Source: an uncultured Aquimarina sp.
GTDB lineage: Bacteria; Bacteroidota; Bacteroidia; Flavobacteriales; Flavobacteriaceae
NCBI GenBank assembly: GCA_947498705.1
Contig: CANMLW010000001.1
Coordinates: forward strand, 1-64,000
Direction: 5' to 3'
Length of the DNA: 64,000 bases
A program made the position numbers and the translations under genes. Every line of letters begins with the position of its first letter. The first letter of the stretch is position 1. Shown piece by piece: positions 19,044 to 28,120 of this stretch. The notes under the pieces were generated by a model that had not been told where the DNA came from, did not search any database, and saw only the letters and a program-made list of their open reading frames with translations.

Positions 19044-19127
19044 AGGTTTCTAAGATTATTTTTAATGTCTTATTATATATTATTTATAGATTGATTTGTG
19101 ATATGCAATGCTACTTTTTTTATAAAA

Positions 19128-19412
19128 CTATAGTTGTTTTGTGCTCCAGGCCTCGGGTCTTTGGCAAAATTTATCTTTTGTATTTGCCCAGACCTTTTTG
19201 AATAACGCAGAGTTTCTGTAGTTATTGAGGTGTGTTTCTGATTCCCAATGACTGTAGGTGAAAAACTGATGGTTTTGGTGCTCATCTCTTAATAATTGTA
19301 AATGTGTACAACCTTCGAAATTTCGTATTTGATCTTTATGTTGGTCAAAATTCGTTAAAAATGCTTCAATTTCTTCTGTAATAAACCCCATTTTTACAAT
19401 TCGTACAATCAT
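19128..19412 (-). CDS. Antibiotic biosynthesis monooxygenase (ABM) domain protein
   Basis: 94 residues from the ATG at 19412 (MIVRIVKMGF). An upstream ATG at 19436 would add only basic residues. A single dimeric alpha-beta barrel ferredoxin-like domain: beta-1 IVRIVKMGF, the FEGCTHLQLLRD strand pair, FFTYSHWESETHLNNY and the F-K-K-VW helix. ABM proteins include quinol-type monooxygenases and heme-degrading enzymes. No substrate can be named. It lies between the SAM hydrolase-like gene and gldFG on the same strand. Confidence 0.8.
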   Translation of the reverse strand: MIVRIVKMGFITEEIEAFLTNFDQHKDQIRNFEGCTHLQLLRDEHQNHQFFTYSHWESETHLNNYRNSALFKKVWANTKDKFCQRPEAWSTKQL

Positions 19413-19492
19413 TTTTTTTCGTTTTGAGGAAAACATATGTTTACTCCTCTTTTTAGTTTTATAACGTGTTTTGATGATGAATGAAGGTCGTT

Positions 19493-20323
19493 TTATTCAA
19501 AACTTACACTCACAGTATCTCTAAAATGTAACCCAAAAAGGCTAGATGCTCCACCTACTGTTTTTGGATTACTTTTATAAATAGCTAATTCTAAATACCC
19601 TGAGGAATTAAAAATCGCTAATTTTTTTCCGTCTTCTTCACGCTTGCTTTTTTCAATAGTAAAGTTAATGGCATCGCTATACCGTAGATATACATTTTCA
19701 AACACAGCGTTGCGTGCAGTAATTTTAAATTTTCTTCCTTTTCCTATTTCATCAAACATTTTTTTTGTGATGTTAGTAATAAGGTTTCCATAATTATCAA
19801 TATAAATGATGCTACCTACAATTTGAGTACCTCCCACATTAACAATAGGAGTGATTCCTTTAATTGTTTTTATTTCAGAAATTACTTTTCCTATAACCTC
19901 TAACGTACCTCCACGTGCAATATGACATGCAACTGCTACAAATACATCTAGAACAGGGAAATTTGATACAATGGTATCATGAATATTAATTTCTACTACT
20001 TTTTCTGGATTAAATTGAGAAGTAATTAATGAGATTAATCCATTATTTGCACATATAAAATAGTGTCCATCTAGTAAAACAGCGATGTGTTTATTTTCTG
20101 GATGAAGCTCGCTATCAATACCAACGATATGAATACTTCCTTTTGGAAAATTTTTATAAGCATTTTGTATAATATATGCAGCTTCTGTAATATGAAATGG
20201 CGAGATTTCATGAGATATGTCAACAACCCTGGCATCAGGTAGCTCGGTATAAATAGCTCCTTTGATAGCAGATACAAAATGATCCTTGATTCCAAAATCT
20301 GTCGTTAAGGTTAGTATTGGCAT
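19493..20323 (-). CDS. SAM hydrolase/SAM-dependent halogenase family protein
   Basis: 276 residues from the ATG at 20323 (MPILTLTTDFG). A TTG 6 nt upstream adds two residues and is not needed. The DUF62 family uses S-adenosylmethionine with halide or hydroxide; most bacterial members are SAM hydrolases giving adenosine and methionine. Signature positions are LTTDFG-x-D near the start, DISHEISPF, and the late SIIYIDNYGNLITNI. The C-terminal beta-barrel domain (about 190-276) is present. It is the first gene of the minus-strand gliding block. Its role in that block is unknown. Confidence 0.87.
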   Translation of the reverse strand: MPILTLTTDFGIKDHFVSAIKGAIYTELPDARVVDISHEISPFHITEAAYIIQNAYKNFPKGSIHIVGIDSELHPENKHIAVLLDGHYFICANNGLISLITSQFNPEKVVEINIHDTIVSNFPVLDVFVAVACHIARGGTLEVIGKVISEIKTIKGITPIVNVGGTQIVGSIIYIDNYGNLITNITKKMFDEIGKGRKFKITARNAVFENVYLRYSDAINFTIEKSKREEDGKKLAIFNSSGYLELAIYKSNPKTVGGASSLFGLHFRDTVSVSFE

Positions 20324-20574
20324 GTACAAGAATTGTTAATATCTTTTGGTTGTAAGCACTTAAAAATATGTAAATTTGTTATGAAATTACTCAAAGTTTT
20401 AATTTGGATCACAAAATAATGATAAAACCGTTATTTTTTAATGGTAAAATCTATAGAATTATACAATAATTTAATTTTGTTGTGTGTTTTATTTTGTTTT
20501 CCCGGCAAAAATTAAACAGCGGTAGCAAAATTAGGTAATCCTAAAAAAAAATCATACTAAAATCTGCATAGCTT

Positions 20575-21531
20575 TTGAACGAACTTATTATAGAACTTAC
20601 AGAAATCAATCCAAAAGAGTTTTTTGGACTTCAGAATAGTAATATTCAATTATTAAAAAAATACTTCCCTAAGTTAAAAATTGTGGCGCGTGGTAGTAAA
20701 ATGAAAGTATATGGCGATGAGGATATGCTTGAAGAATTTGATATGCGTCTCAATATGCTCCTTGATCATTTTGGAAAATATAATAAACTAGATGAAAATG
20801 CGATTGAGCGAGTACTTACCAGTGAGAGTCAGGCAGATTATGAAACCTCTGCTAATAGTGGTGAAACGTTGGTGCATGGAGTAGGAGGTAAATTAATAAA
20901 AGCGCAAACTGCAAATCAACGTAAATTAGTAGAATCCTGTAACAAGAACGATATGGTTTTTGCTATTGGCCCTGCAGGTACAGGAAAAACATATACCGGA
21001 GTTGCATTGGCGGTAAAGGCTCTAAAAGAAAAGCAGGTAAAACGTATTATTTTGACCCGACCAGCAGTTGAGGCGGGTGAGAATCTGGGATTTTTACCAG
21101 GAGATCTTAAAGAAAAATTGGATCCCTATATGCAGCCTTTGTATGATGCGCTTAGAGATATGATTCCTAGTGAGAAACTAGATAGCTTTATAGAAAAAGG
21201 AGTGATACAGATTGCCCCTATGGCATTTATGAGAGGTAGGACGTTAGATAATGCTTTTGTAATTCTTGATGAGGCTCAAAATACAACGCATGCCCAAATG
21301 AAAATGTTCTTAACACGTATGGGTAAAAATGCCAAGTTTATTATTACAGGTGACCCAGGACAAATAGATTTACCAAGACGTGTCATTTCTGGGTTAAAAG
21401 AAGCTTTATTGGTTCTTAAAGATATTCCTGGTATTGGGATGATATATCTGGATGATAAGGATGTAATTCGTCATAAGTTAGTTAAAAAGGTAATAGCTGC
21501 TTATAAGAATATTGAAAATAGTAATGGATAA
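20575..21531 (+). CDS. phoH: PhoH family protein
   Basis: Cytoplasmic ATPase related to the helicase superfamily 1 core; PhoH-like proteins have been linked to phosphate starvation and RNA handling. Walker A is GPAGTGKTYTG (about residue 134) and Walker B FVILDEAQN (about 227). Translation begins at TTG (20575) giving MNELIIELTEI; no ATG lies nearby in frame, and the protein aligns from this point. Diverges from the SAM hydrolase gene and precedes purC by about 50 nt. Confidence 0.92.
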   Translation: MNELIIELTEINPKEFFGLQNSNIQLLKKYFPKLKIVARGSKMKVYGDEDMLEEFDMRLNMLLDHFGKYNKLDENAIERVLTSESQADYETSANSGETLVHGVGGKLIKAQTANQRKLVESCNKNDMVFAIGPAGTGKTYTGVALAVKALKEKQVKRIILTRPAVEAGENLGFLPGDLKEKLDPYMQPLYDALRDMIPSEKLDSFIEKGVIQIAPMAFMRGRTLDNAFVILDEAQNTTHAQMKMFLTRMGKNAKFIITGDPGQIDLPRRVISGLKEALLVLKDIPGIGMIYLDDKDVIRHKLVKKVIAAYKNIENSNG

Positions 21532-21583
21532 TAATTTCAGATATCGAATCATATAGGTTTGATGTCTGAACCAAAAATTGATA

Positions 21584-22531
21584 ATGAATACAATAGTTGA
21601 TACAAACTATAATTTTCCGGGCCAAAAATCGGTATATAAAGGAAAAGTAAGAGAGGTTTATTCTATAAACGATGATTTATTAGTGATGATAGCTACCGAT
21701 CGTTTATCTGCATTTGATGTAGTAATGCCAAGAGGGATTCCTTTTAAAGGGCAGATTCTTAATCAGATTGCAACCAAAATGATGAAAGAAACCGAAGATT
21801 TAGTGCCAAATTGGTTAATTGCTACACCAGACCCAAACGTTGCGGTAGGACATCTTTGCGATCCTTTTAAGGTAGAAATGGTAATACGAGGGTACCTTTC
21901 GGGGCATGCTGCGCGAGAGTATAAAGCGGGTAAAAGAATGTTATGTGGTGTTGCTATGCCAGAAGGAATGAAAGAAAATGATAAGTTTCCAGAGCCAATT
22001 ATAACACCATCTACGAAGGCAGATAATGGAGAGCATGATGAGGATATTTCTAGAGAAGAGATTTTGTCCAAAGGAATTGTGTCTGAAGAAGATTATATAG
22101 TTTTAGAAGATTATACCAGAAAATTGTTTACTAGAGGAACAGAGATCGCTGCAAAAAGAGGATTGATTTTGGTTGATACCAAATATGAATTTGGAAAAAC
22201 CAAAGATGGTAAAATCGTTTTAATAGACGAAATTCATACGCCAGATTCATCTCGTTATTTCTATTTAGATGGTTATGAAGATAGACAACGGGCAAAAGAA
22301 CCACAAAAACAGCTTTCTAAAGAGTTTGTTAGACAATGGTTGATTGGAAATGGGTTTCAAGGAAAAGAAGGACAACAAATTCCTGAAATGACAGATGAAT
22401 ATATAAATTCTGTTTCAGAGCGTTATATCGAGTTATATGAAAATATAACGGGTAATTCCTTTAATAAAGCAGATGTTACTGATATATCATCAAGAATACA
22501 AGGAAATGTAATCTCTTATCTAGAAAAATAA
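21584..22531 (+). CDS. purC: Phosphoribosylaminoimidazole-succinocarboxamide synthase
   Basis: Adds aspartate to CAIR in an ATP-dependent step of de novo purine synthesis. The long Bacteroidota/yeast-like form (315 residues). Motifs: KGKVREVY near the N-terminus, [13 protein letters not shown], the VRGY-like [15 protein letters not shown], and [13 protein letters not shown] at the C-terminal half. Started at the ATG at 21584; a TTG 6 nt upstream is less likely. Follows phoH closely and ends before two hairpins. Confidence 0.95.
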   Translation: MNTIVDTNYNFPGQKSVYKGKVREVYSINDDLLVMIATDRLSAFDVVMPRGIPFKGQILNQIATKMMKETEDLVPNWLIATPDPNVAVGHLCDPFKVEMVIRGYLSGHAAREYKAGKRMLCGVAMPEGMKENDKFPEPIITPSTKADNGEHDEDISREEILSKGIVSEEDYIVLEDYTRKLFTRGTEIAAKRGLILVDTKYEFGKTKDGKIVLIDEIHTPDSSRYFYLDGYEDRQRAKEPQKQLSKEFVRQWLIGNGFQGKEGQQIPEMTDEYINSVSERYIELYENITGNSFNKADVTDISSRIQGNVISYLEK

Positions 22532-22559
22532 TTTCCAGACACGATACTATTTTTGAAAT

Positions 22560-22597
22560 CATACATACCATAAAATCTGGATTTTATGGTATGTATG
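22560..22597. repeat. 17-bp perfect hairpin after purC
   Basis: Perfect 17-bp arms (22560-22576 and 22581-22597) around CTGG, 28 nt after purC. No T-run on either side, so it may act as an RNA stabiliser or an attenuator-like structure, with the true terminator just downstream. Confidence 0.55.
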
Positions 22598-22623
22598 GAT
22601 TAGTAAAGTGGTATTAGAATTCG

Positions 22624-22641
22624 CAGGATGTTATCATCCTG
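22624..22641 (+). terminator. Short terminator overlapping the convergent gene end
   Basis: 7-bp stem CAGGATG with CATCCTG, 4-nt loop, then five T. Plus-strand orientation fits the end of purC transcription. It overlaps the last codons of the convergent 22634-23053 gene. Confidence 0.6.
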
Positions 22642-23053
22642 TTTTTAATTTTGATACGGGATATTCTAATAATTGTATGTTATCTTGTATCCGTTCTTTA
22701 ACAATGCCCATCATACGTTTATTGAGAGCAGAAGAATTTTTGGTGTAAATGGCATATTCTTCAACTGTAAATTGCCCAATAATCATACCTTTTAGACTGT
22801 TTCTAAACTTCATGTCTTTTTGGATAGCATTTTCTACAAAATCGAAACGCTTTTCCAGAGATAATCCGTAAAAAGTATTTTTTCTTTTACGAATGTAATT
22901 TTTAAAAACTTCGATTAATAAATCTCCTTGTAATTTTACAATTGGGCGAATGGTTTTGTTCTGAAATTGCTCGTCGCTAGACATGTTTCCAGAAACCCTT
23001 GCGTTTAATAACTGCGGCCTCATTGCTAATAAATTTGTTTCCCTATTTTCCAT
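22634..23053 (-). CDS. Conserved hypothetical protein
   Basis: 139 residues from MENRETNLLAMRPQ. An upstream in-frame ATG at 23083 adds ten residues without support. Helical, charged, no cysteine, no signal peptide, no membrane helix. Similar proteins in Flavobacteriaceae are, as I recall, sometimes labelled glyoxalase, but no glyoxalase motif is visible here. Function unknown. Confidence 0.6.
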   Translation of the reverse strand: MENRETNLLAMRPQLLNARVSGNMSSDEQFQNKTIRPIVKLQGDLLIEVFKNYIRKRKNTFYGLSLEKRFDFVENAIQKDMKFRNSLKGMIIGQFTVEEYAIYTKNSSALNKRMMGIVKERIQDNIQLLEYPVSKLKTG

Positions 23054-23247
23054 AATACTTGAAGGTTTACTAAAAATACACAATAGTTATACGCAAAAAT
23101 TACATGGGCTATCAGAGTTTTAAACTACTTATAAACAATGTGAAAACATTGTAAATATAGTAACGATGAAATCAATTATGAATACTATTAATGTGCTCAT
23201 TACATTAAATTTTTATGATATTATTGTTATATGAGTCCACCGAAATG

Positions 23248-23255
23248 TATTTTTG
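23248..23255 (+). promoter_or_regulatory. Putative -7 element for the DUF72 gene
   Basis: Reads TATTTTTG, matching TAnnTTTG, 21 nt before the ATG at 23277. A TTG at 23224-23226 could be part of a -33 element. Confidence 0.4.
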
Positions 23256-23276
23256 TTACACTTTTAATCGTACAAA

Positions 23277-24167
23277 ATGCAATTTGGAAAAGTAACACAA
23301 CCCGAACTAATAGATTTTAGACTACCTCAAGATCATAAAGATACCGAACATGTATTGAAAAATACAGCTTCGGGAAACTTATCGGTTCATGTTGGTTGTG
23401 CCAAATGGAATAGACAGGACTTAAAAGGCTTTTACCCCAGAGGTACCAAGGACGAATTAGAATATTATTCATCTCAATTTAACAGCATAGAACTTAATGC
23501 AACGTTTTACAGGATTTTTCCTGAAGATCAATTTGTAAAATGGTATCTTAAAACACCAAAAGGATTTAAGTTTTTTCCTAAATTGGTTCAAAATATATCT
23601 CATTTAAAGAGATTAAATGAAGATGTACAACCTTATGTAGATGAGTATTGTGCTAACGTGATTCACTTAAAAGAAAAATTAGGGACCATCTTTTTACAAT
23701 TGCATGGTAATTTTGGTCCCAAGAATTTTGATCGGGTGATTAGGTTTATAGAACAATGGCCAAAGGAAATACGTTTAGCTGTTGAGTTTAGACATACAGA
23801 TTGGTTTAATGATAGCATGGTAGCAACAGAGTTGTATGAGTTACTTGAAAATAATAATATATCCAATATTATTACAGATACGGCAGGAAGAAGGGATCTA
23901 TTACATATGCGCTTAACCAATAATGAGGCTTTTATAAGATATGTTGGGGCTAACCATGCTAGCGATTATTCTAGGTTAGACGAGTGGGTAGAACGATTAA
24001 AAGTATGGAAAGATCAAGGAATTAGTAACATACATTTTTTTGTACACCAAAATTTGGAAGTAGAATCACCTTTACTTGCTGGATATTTTATTAAAAAATT
24101 AAATACTCGTTTAGGTACAGGGCTTCATATTCCCGGTCATACGTCTAATAATCTTACATTGTTTTAG
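23277..24167 (+). CDS. DUF72 domain protein
   Basis: 296 residues, TIM-barrel fold DUF72. Visible marks: VGCAKWNRQDLKGFYP at the start of the barrel, YYSSQFNSIELNATFY, KTPKGFKFFPKL, and the VEFRHTDWF segment; the C-terminal VHQNLEVESPLLA replaces the usual N-N-Q-type end. The family is widespread and its biochemical activity is unknown, though it is sometimes found with nucleic acid metabolism genes. A promoter-like element is directly upstream. Confidence 0.88.
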   Translation: MQFGKVTQPELIDFRLPQDHKDTEHVLKNTASGNLSVHVGCAKWNRQDLKGFYPRGTKDELEYYSSQFNSIELNATFYRIFPEDQFVKWYLKTPKGFKFFPKLVQNISHLKRLNEDVQPYVDEYCANVIHLKEKLGTIFLQLHGNFGPKNFDRVIRFIEQWPKEIRLAVEFRHTDWFNDSMVATELYELLENNNISNIITDTAGRRDLLHMRLTNNEAFIRYVGANHASDYSRLDEWVERLKVWKDQGISNIHFFVHQNLEVESPLLAGYFIKKLNTRLGTGLHIPGHTSNNLTLF

Positions 24168-24254
24168 TTTTTTGTTTTTTTAAAACATTGATTTTTATGG
24201 TTTTACCATAATGTGTTCATTGGTTTTGTATAATTTTATTTGTTTTTTATCGAT

Positions 24255-24262
24255 TAAATTTG
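24255..24262 (+). promoter_or_regulatory. Putative -7 element for the 24372 gene
   Basis: Reads TAAATTTG (TAnnTTTG), about 110 nt upstream of the ATG. A second, partial box TACTTTG follows at once. The long leader may be regulatory. Confidence 0.3.
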
Positions 24263-24371
24263 TACTTTGTCGACGATTTTAAAAATTATTGATAAGGAAA
24301 TCGAATTTTTTACCATGATTCGCCTTTAATTTACAATCAAAAATTACCCCATAATCTAAAAACTAAACAAT

Positions 24372-24734
24372 ATGAATTCACTTTTACGATCTTTATTTTT
24401 ATTGAGTTTTTTTATGGTAATGGGCTTAGGTAATGCCCAAACAGTTACCCCATATGACTCTTTACACAAAACAAATGATAACCTAGTATCTCATTTAGAG
24501 TTAGATATGTCTGAAAAGAAGGTTTTTTCTTACGATTCAAATGTTATTCAAGAAAAAGACCATCGCGTAAATCATGATCATGATAAAATAGTACTTATGG
24601 ATGTATTGTCATCAGAAAATCATTCTGATTTTAACTGCTCTGGTGGATTTTGTATGAATAGATCTCATTTTCATAAAAAAGGCCTTTCTTCTAAAAGGCA
24701 ATTGTTTATATATTTTATGAATATTACTTGCTAA
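24372..24734 (+). CDS. Small secreted His-rich protein of unknown function
   Basis: 120 residues. Signal peptide to GNAQ (about residue 23). The mature part is rich in histidine and aspartate (KDHRVNHDHDK, ENHSDFNCS) and has three cysteines, two of them in CSGGFC, suggesting metal binding or a disulfide. The C-terminal end is hydrophobic (LFIYFMNITC). No known family. It stands 88 nt before the DEAD helicase gene, which has its own promoter-like box. Metal-related function is inference. Confidence 0.6.
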   Translation: MNSLLRSLFLLSFFMVMGLGNAQTVTPYDSLHKTNDNLVSHLELDMSEKKVFSYDSNVIQEKDHRVNHDHDKIVLMDVLSSENHSDFNCSGGFCMNRSHFHKKGLSSKRQLFIYFMNITC

Positions 24735-24795
24735 TAAATTTATTGTAATAAAATAAATCTCCCTGTTATTTTCTTATTTAATCTAGATATTGGAT

Positions 24796-24803
24796 TACTT
24801 TTG
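24796..24803 (+). promoter_or_regulatory. Putative -7 element for the DEAD helicase gene
   Basis: Reads TACTTTTG (TAnnTTTG), 19 nt before the ATG at 24823. It makes the earlier TTG start at 24790 impossible for a transcript from this site, supporting the ATG. Confidence 0.45.
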
Positions 24804-24822
24804 TAGCTTAAAACAAATAGCT

Positions 24823-25932
24823 ATGACTTTTTTAGAGTTAGGGGTACCCAAAGATCTTAATAAAGGTCTTAAGGAAATTGGAATCATTAATCCAACAAAA
24901 ATACAGAAGCAGGCCATCCCGATCTTGATGAATGAACCTACCGATTTTTTAGGTAAGGCTCAAACAGGAACAGGTAAAACTGCTGCTTTTGGAGTCCCTT
25001 TACTATCTAAAATTGACCCTACTAAAAAGCATGTGCAAGCTTTGGTATTAGCTCCTACAAGAGAATTGGGTCAACAAATAGCAAAACAACTATTTAAGTA
25101 TACCAAATATACTGATAAGATATTTACAGAATCTGTGTATGGAGGAGAGAAAATAGAAAGACAACTTTCTAGATTAAAACGTCCAACTCATATTGTGGTT
25201 GCTACACCAGGGAGATTAATTGATCTTATCAATAGAAAAGCAATTGATATTTCTAAAATTAAGGTTTTAGTAATGGATGAGGCAGATGAAATGTTGAGTA
25301 TGGGATTTAAAAAAGATCTTACTACCATACTTTCAAAAACAAAAGGAAGTCGAAATATATGGCTCTTTTCTGCAACTATTCCTTCTTCATTAAATGAAAT
25401 CATAAATTCTTATTTAGATAGAAGTGCTGTAAAAATAAGTATTGACAAGGATGATGCCCTTAATAGAGGAATCGATCATCAGTTTGTAGTAGGTGATGAA
25501 GCTAATAAATTAGACACTTTGACCTATTTTTTAAAATCTCAAAAAGCTGGACGAGGAATTGTTTTTACAAAAACCAAAGTTGTTGCTCGAACACTTTCTA
25601 AACAATTACTGGCCAAAAACTATAAGGTTGGATTGTTAGAAGGAGAGATGACTCAGAAAGATCGCGATAAGGTAATGAGAGCTTTTAGAAATAAAAGTAT
25701 ACAACTATTGGTTTCTACCGATGTTTCTGCAAGAGGAATTGATGTTGCTAATCTGGCATTTGTTGTTCATTACCAATTACCAGATCAAATAGAATATTTT
25801 ACACACCGAAGCGGTAGAACTGCAAGAGCTGGAAAAACAGGGATTTCTTTGGCATTAATAACACGCCCAGAAATAAAAGCTATTCGAGATCTCGAAAAAC
25901 AATTGGGAATACAATTTAACCAAATACGATAA
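24823..25932 (+). CDS. DEAD-box RNA helicase
   Basis: 369 residues. Motifs in order: Q motif (PTKIQKQAIP), I (AQTGTGKT), Ia (APTRELGQQ), Ib (TPGR), II (DEAD), III (SAT), then IV-VI with STDVSARGID and HRSGRTARAGK. The protein has the compact two-RecA core with almost no tail, typical of RhlE/DeaD-type helicases in ribosome or cold-related RNA work. Which of these it is cannot be told. Promoter directly upstream, and the His/Asp pair gene lies convergent after it. Confidence 0.93.
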   Translation: MTFLELGVPKDLNKGLKEIGIINPTKIQKQAIPILMNEPTDFLGKAQTGTGKTAAFGVPLLSKIDPTKKHVQALVLAPTRELGQQIAKQLFKYTKYTDKIFTESVYGGEKIERQLSRLKRPTHIVVATPGRLIDLINRKAIDISKIKVLVMDEADEMLSMGFKKDLTTILSKTKGSRNIWLFSATIPSSLNEIINSYLDRSAVKISIDKDDALNRGIDHQFVVGDEANKLDTLTYFLKSQKAGRGIVFTKTKVVARTLSKQLLAKNYKVGLLEGEMTQKDRDKVMRAFRNKSIQLLVSTDVSARGIDVANLAFVVHYQLPDQIEYFTHRSGRTARAGKTGISLALITRPEIKAIRDLEKQLGIQFNQIR

Positions 25933-25963
25933 GAAAGATCCGGTATTTTGAAAAGTTAATTTT

Positions 25964-26353
25964 TTAGTCTCTTCTTTTTTTATTAAAAGAATTACCGATA
26001 CCGGCGATTACCGATACTAATTGATCAAAATTTATGGGTTTTGAGAAATACCTGTCAAATCCAATATTGATAAAGCGCTGTTCATCTCCTGGCATAGCAT
26101 AAGCAGTAACCGCAAATACAGGAATTCCTTTTAAAAAATCAAGTTTGCGTAAACGTTGTAATAATTCACAACCATCCATTTGATTAAGTCCCAGATTAAT
26201 ATCTACCAAGATGAGGTCTAGGCTTTTCTCTTTTACCACCTTAAGAGCTTTAGGTCCATTTTCTGCAATAATAACATTAGAGTCATTTTTGGATAGCATT
26301 TTATCCATTACCATTGCATTAATTTTATTGTCTTCTACATAGAGAACATTCAT
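25964..26353 (-). CDS. Single-domain response regulator (receiver)
   Basis: 129 residues from the ATG at 26353, which overlaps the kinase stop as ATGA; an alternative ATG lies 6 nt upstream. It is a receiver domain only: acidic pair in VEDN, phospho-acceptor Asp in LILVDINLG, conserved Thr in VFAVTAYA and Lys in FSKPI. No output domain. Genes with the 26350-27825 kinase form a pair that looks like a hybrid kinase split into two proteins, so it may feed a phosphorelay or act by protein contact. Confidence 0.9.
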   Translation of the reverse strand: MNVLYVEDNKINAMVMDKMLSKNDSNVIIAENGPKALKVVKEKSLDLILVDINLGLNQMDGCELLQRLRKLDFLKGIPVFAVTAYAMPGDEQRFINIGFDRYFSKPINFDQLVSVIAGIGNSFNKKRRD

Positions 26354-27825
26354 ACCCATTCTGGAATTATGATACAAAATTCTGTACCTATACCTACTTT
26401 ACTTTCTACCGTTATTTCTCCGTCAAGTATCTCGATATATCGCTTAGACAAACTTAGCCCAATACCTGTTCCTTCATACTTACGACTAAAACCAATACTC
26501 TCTTGTATAAATGGTTCAAATATCCTATTAAGGTTCTCCCGATTTATCCCAATACCAGTATCTGTTACCGAAATATAAACATTATTTTTGGATTTTTTTG
26601 AATATACTTTAACTATTATACCTCCCGTATTGGTGTATTTAATAGAATTATGTATAATATTATTTAGTGCAGACTTAAAAAGTCCGTTATCTATTTTGAT
26701 ATATGGAGAGGTAGTATCTAGTACTAATTTATAAGAAAGATTTTTGGCTTCTGCCATATGTTTGTATTCTCTAAATGAAGTTTCGACAGTAAAATTTACA
26801 TCATGTTTGAGCAAATTGATATTCTTTTTCATAGCCTCTACCTCACTAAGATTGGATAAATTATTAATTGTATCCAGCAGTCGATTTTTGCTTTCTTCCA
26901 AATATCGTAAAAGCATGATTTTTTCTTCTTGATTTTGCTCATCAACAATTAGCTTACTTAGCGTCATAATACCGTTCAAAGGTGTTCTGATCTCATGGCT
27001 AAAGTTTGATAGAATATTTGATTTTAGATTGTTTAACTCCTGTTCCTTGATATGTGACTCCTTTATAGCGATTTCTGCAAGTTTTTGTTCTGTAATGTCA
27101 TGAAAGCTAACTAAAACAGAGTCTATAGTTGTTTCTTGATCAAAGATAGGAGTGTATTGTGCTTCGAGCCATTGTTTGTTACCTTCATTTGTAATACGCT
27201 CAATTTCCTTTTTTACATGATTTCCTTTTAAAGCTTCGTTAAACTCATGTGCAAAAGAATTTTTAAAATTGATTGGCATTACATCAATAAAACGACAGAT
27301 TTGTAGAGTTGGGTCAACATTAAAATCTCGTTTAATAATAGCCAGAGATTTTTTATCTGTCATTAAGATTTCACCATCTGTGTTAAGCAATAACATATAT
27401 GCAAAACCATTGTTAACCATGGCTTGTAGTCTTTTTTTACTTTCTGAGGTGATAGAGAGTGCCTGATTACTTAGTGATTCTTTGGTTATATCCACTCCAA
27501 TAGCATGTATGACATCATCATAAAGTTCAAAATTAATTTTTAGGATGGTAGGGGTTTTTTGTGCAAAAGGAAAACCAAGTGATAGTGAAGTGTCATCTAT
27601 ATGCTCATAATTAGATAAAGATGATAGCAGGTTTTTAAACTTGAAGCCTTCTTTATTTGTGATGTAATCTTCAAGGTTAGTTCCTTTTATCAAACACTTT
27701 GATTCTGGAAATAATAACTCTGACCTGGGGTTAAAGTCTAGTATTGTACCATCTTTTTTTAATACAATAAAAAACAGTAATGTTTTATCAGATAGAATTT
27801 TGAATTGTTGGGTACTAAAAGACAT
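26350..27825 (-). CDS. PAS-domain sensor histidine kinase
   Basis: 491 residues, cytoplasmic (no signal or membrane helix). Two PAS-like domains (about 1-115 and 130-255) precede a short linker and a HisKA domain with SNFSHEIRTPLNGI (phospho-His at about 280). HATPase motifs follow: N box HNSIKYTNTG, G1 DTGIGI, F box EPFIQ, G2 GTGIGLSL. The absence of a transmembrane segment suggests sensing of an internal signal, perhaps redox or ligand through the PAS domains. Translationally coupled to the receiver gene that follows (ATGA overlap). Confidence 0.92.
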   Translation of the reverse strand: MSFSTQQFKILSDKTLLFFIVLKKDGTILDFNPRSELLFPESKCLIKGTNLEDYITNKEGFKFKNLLSSLSNYEHIDDTSLSLGFPFAQKTPTILKINFELYDDVIHAIGVDITKESLSNQALSITSESKKRLQAMVNNGFAYMLLLNTDGEILMTDKKSLAIIKRDFNVDPTLQICRFIDVMPINFKNSFAHEFNEALKGNHVKKEIERITNEGNKQWLEAQYTPIFDQETTIDSVLVSFHDITEQKLAEIAIKESHIKEQELNNLKSNILSNFSHEIRTPLNGIMTLSKLIVDEQNQEEKIMLLRYLEESKNRLLDTINNLSNLSEVEAMKKNINLLKHDVNFTVETSFREYKHMAEAKNLSYKLVLDTTSPYIKIDNGLFKSALNNIIHNSIKYTNTGGIIVKVYSKKSKNNVYISVTDTGIGINRENLNRIFEPFIQESIGFSRKYEGTGIGLSLSKRYIEILDGEITVESKVGIGTEFCIIIPEWV

Positions 27826-28120
27826 ATATGAATTGATTGTGTACTTTAAAGTTACAAAATGATTTTTAATCTTGTTGTTGAAAGAAGGGGGTGGCTTGTA
27901 TTATACAGGTTTTTAGTTGTTTTGTAATTGAAAAACTTGTGATTTAGATAGGTGTGTATAGTTAATGAAAGTATGTTTTTTAATTATGCAAAAAACATGA
28001 AGCTTGATATTTTTTTAATTAATTATGATATTATATTGATTTTAATTGATGATAATTGTTAAAAATTATGTTAATTTAATTTTTATATAACATTTTTTTA
28101 ACATTTTAAAATCACTTTTT

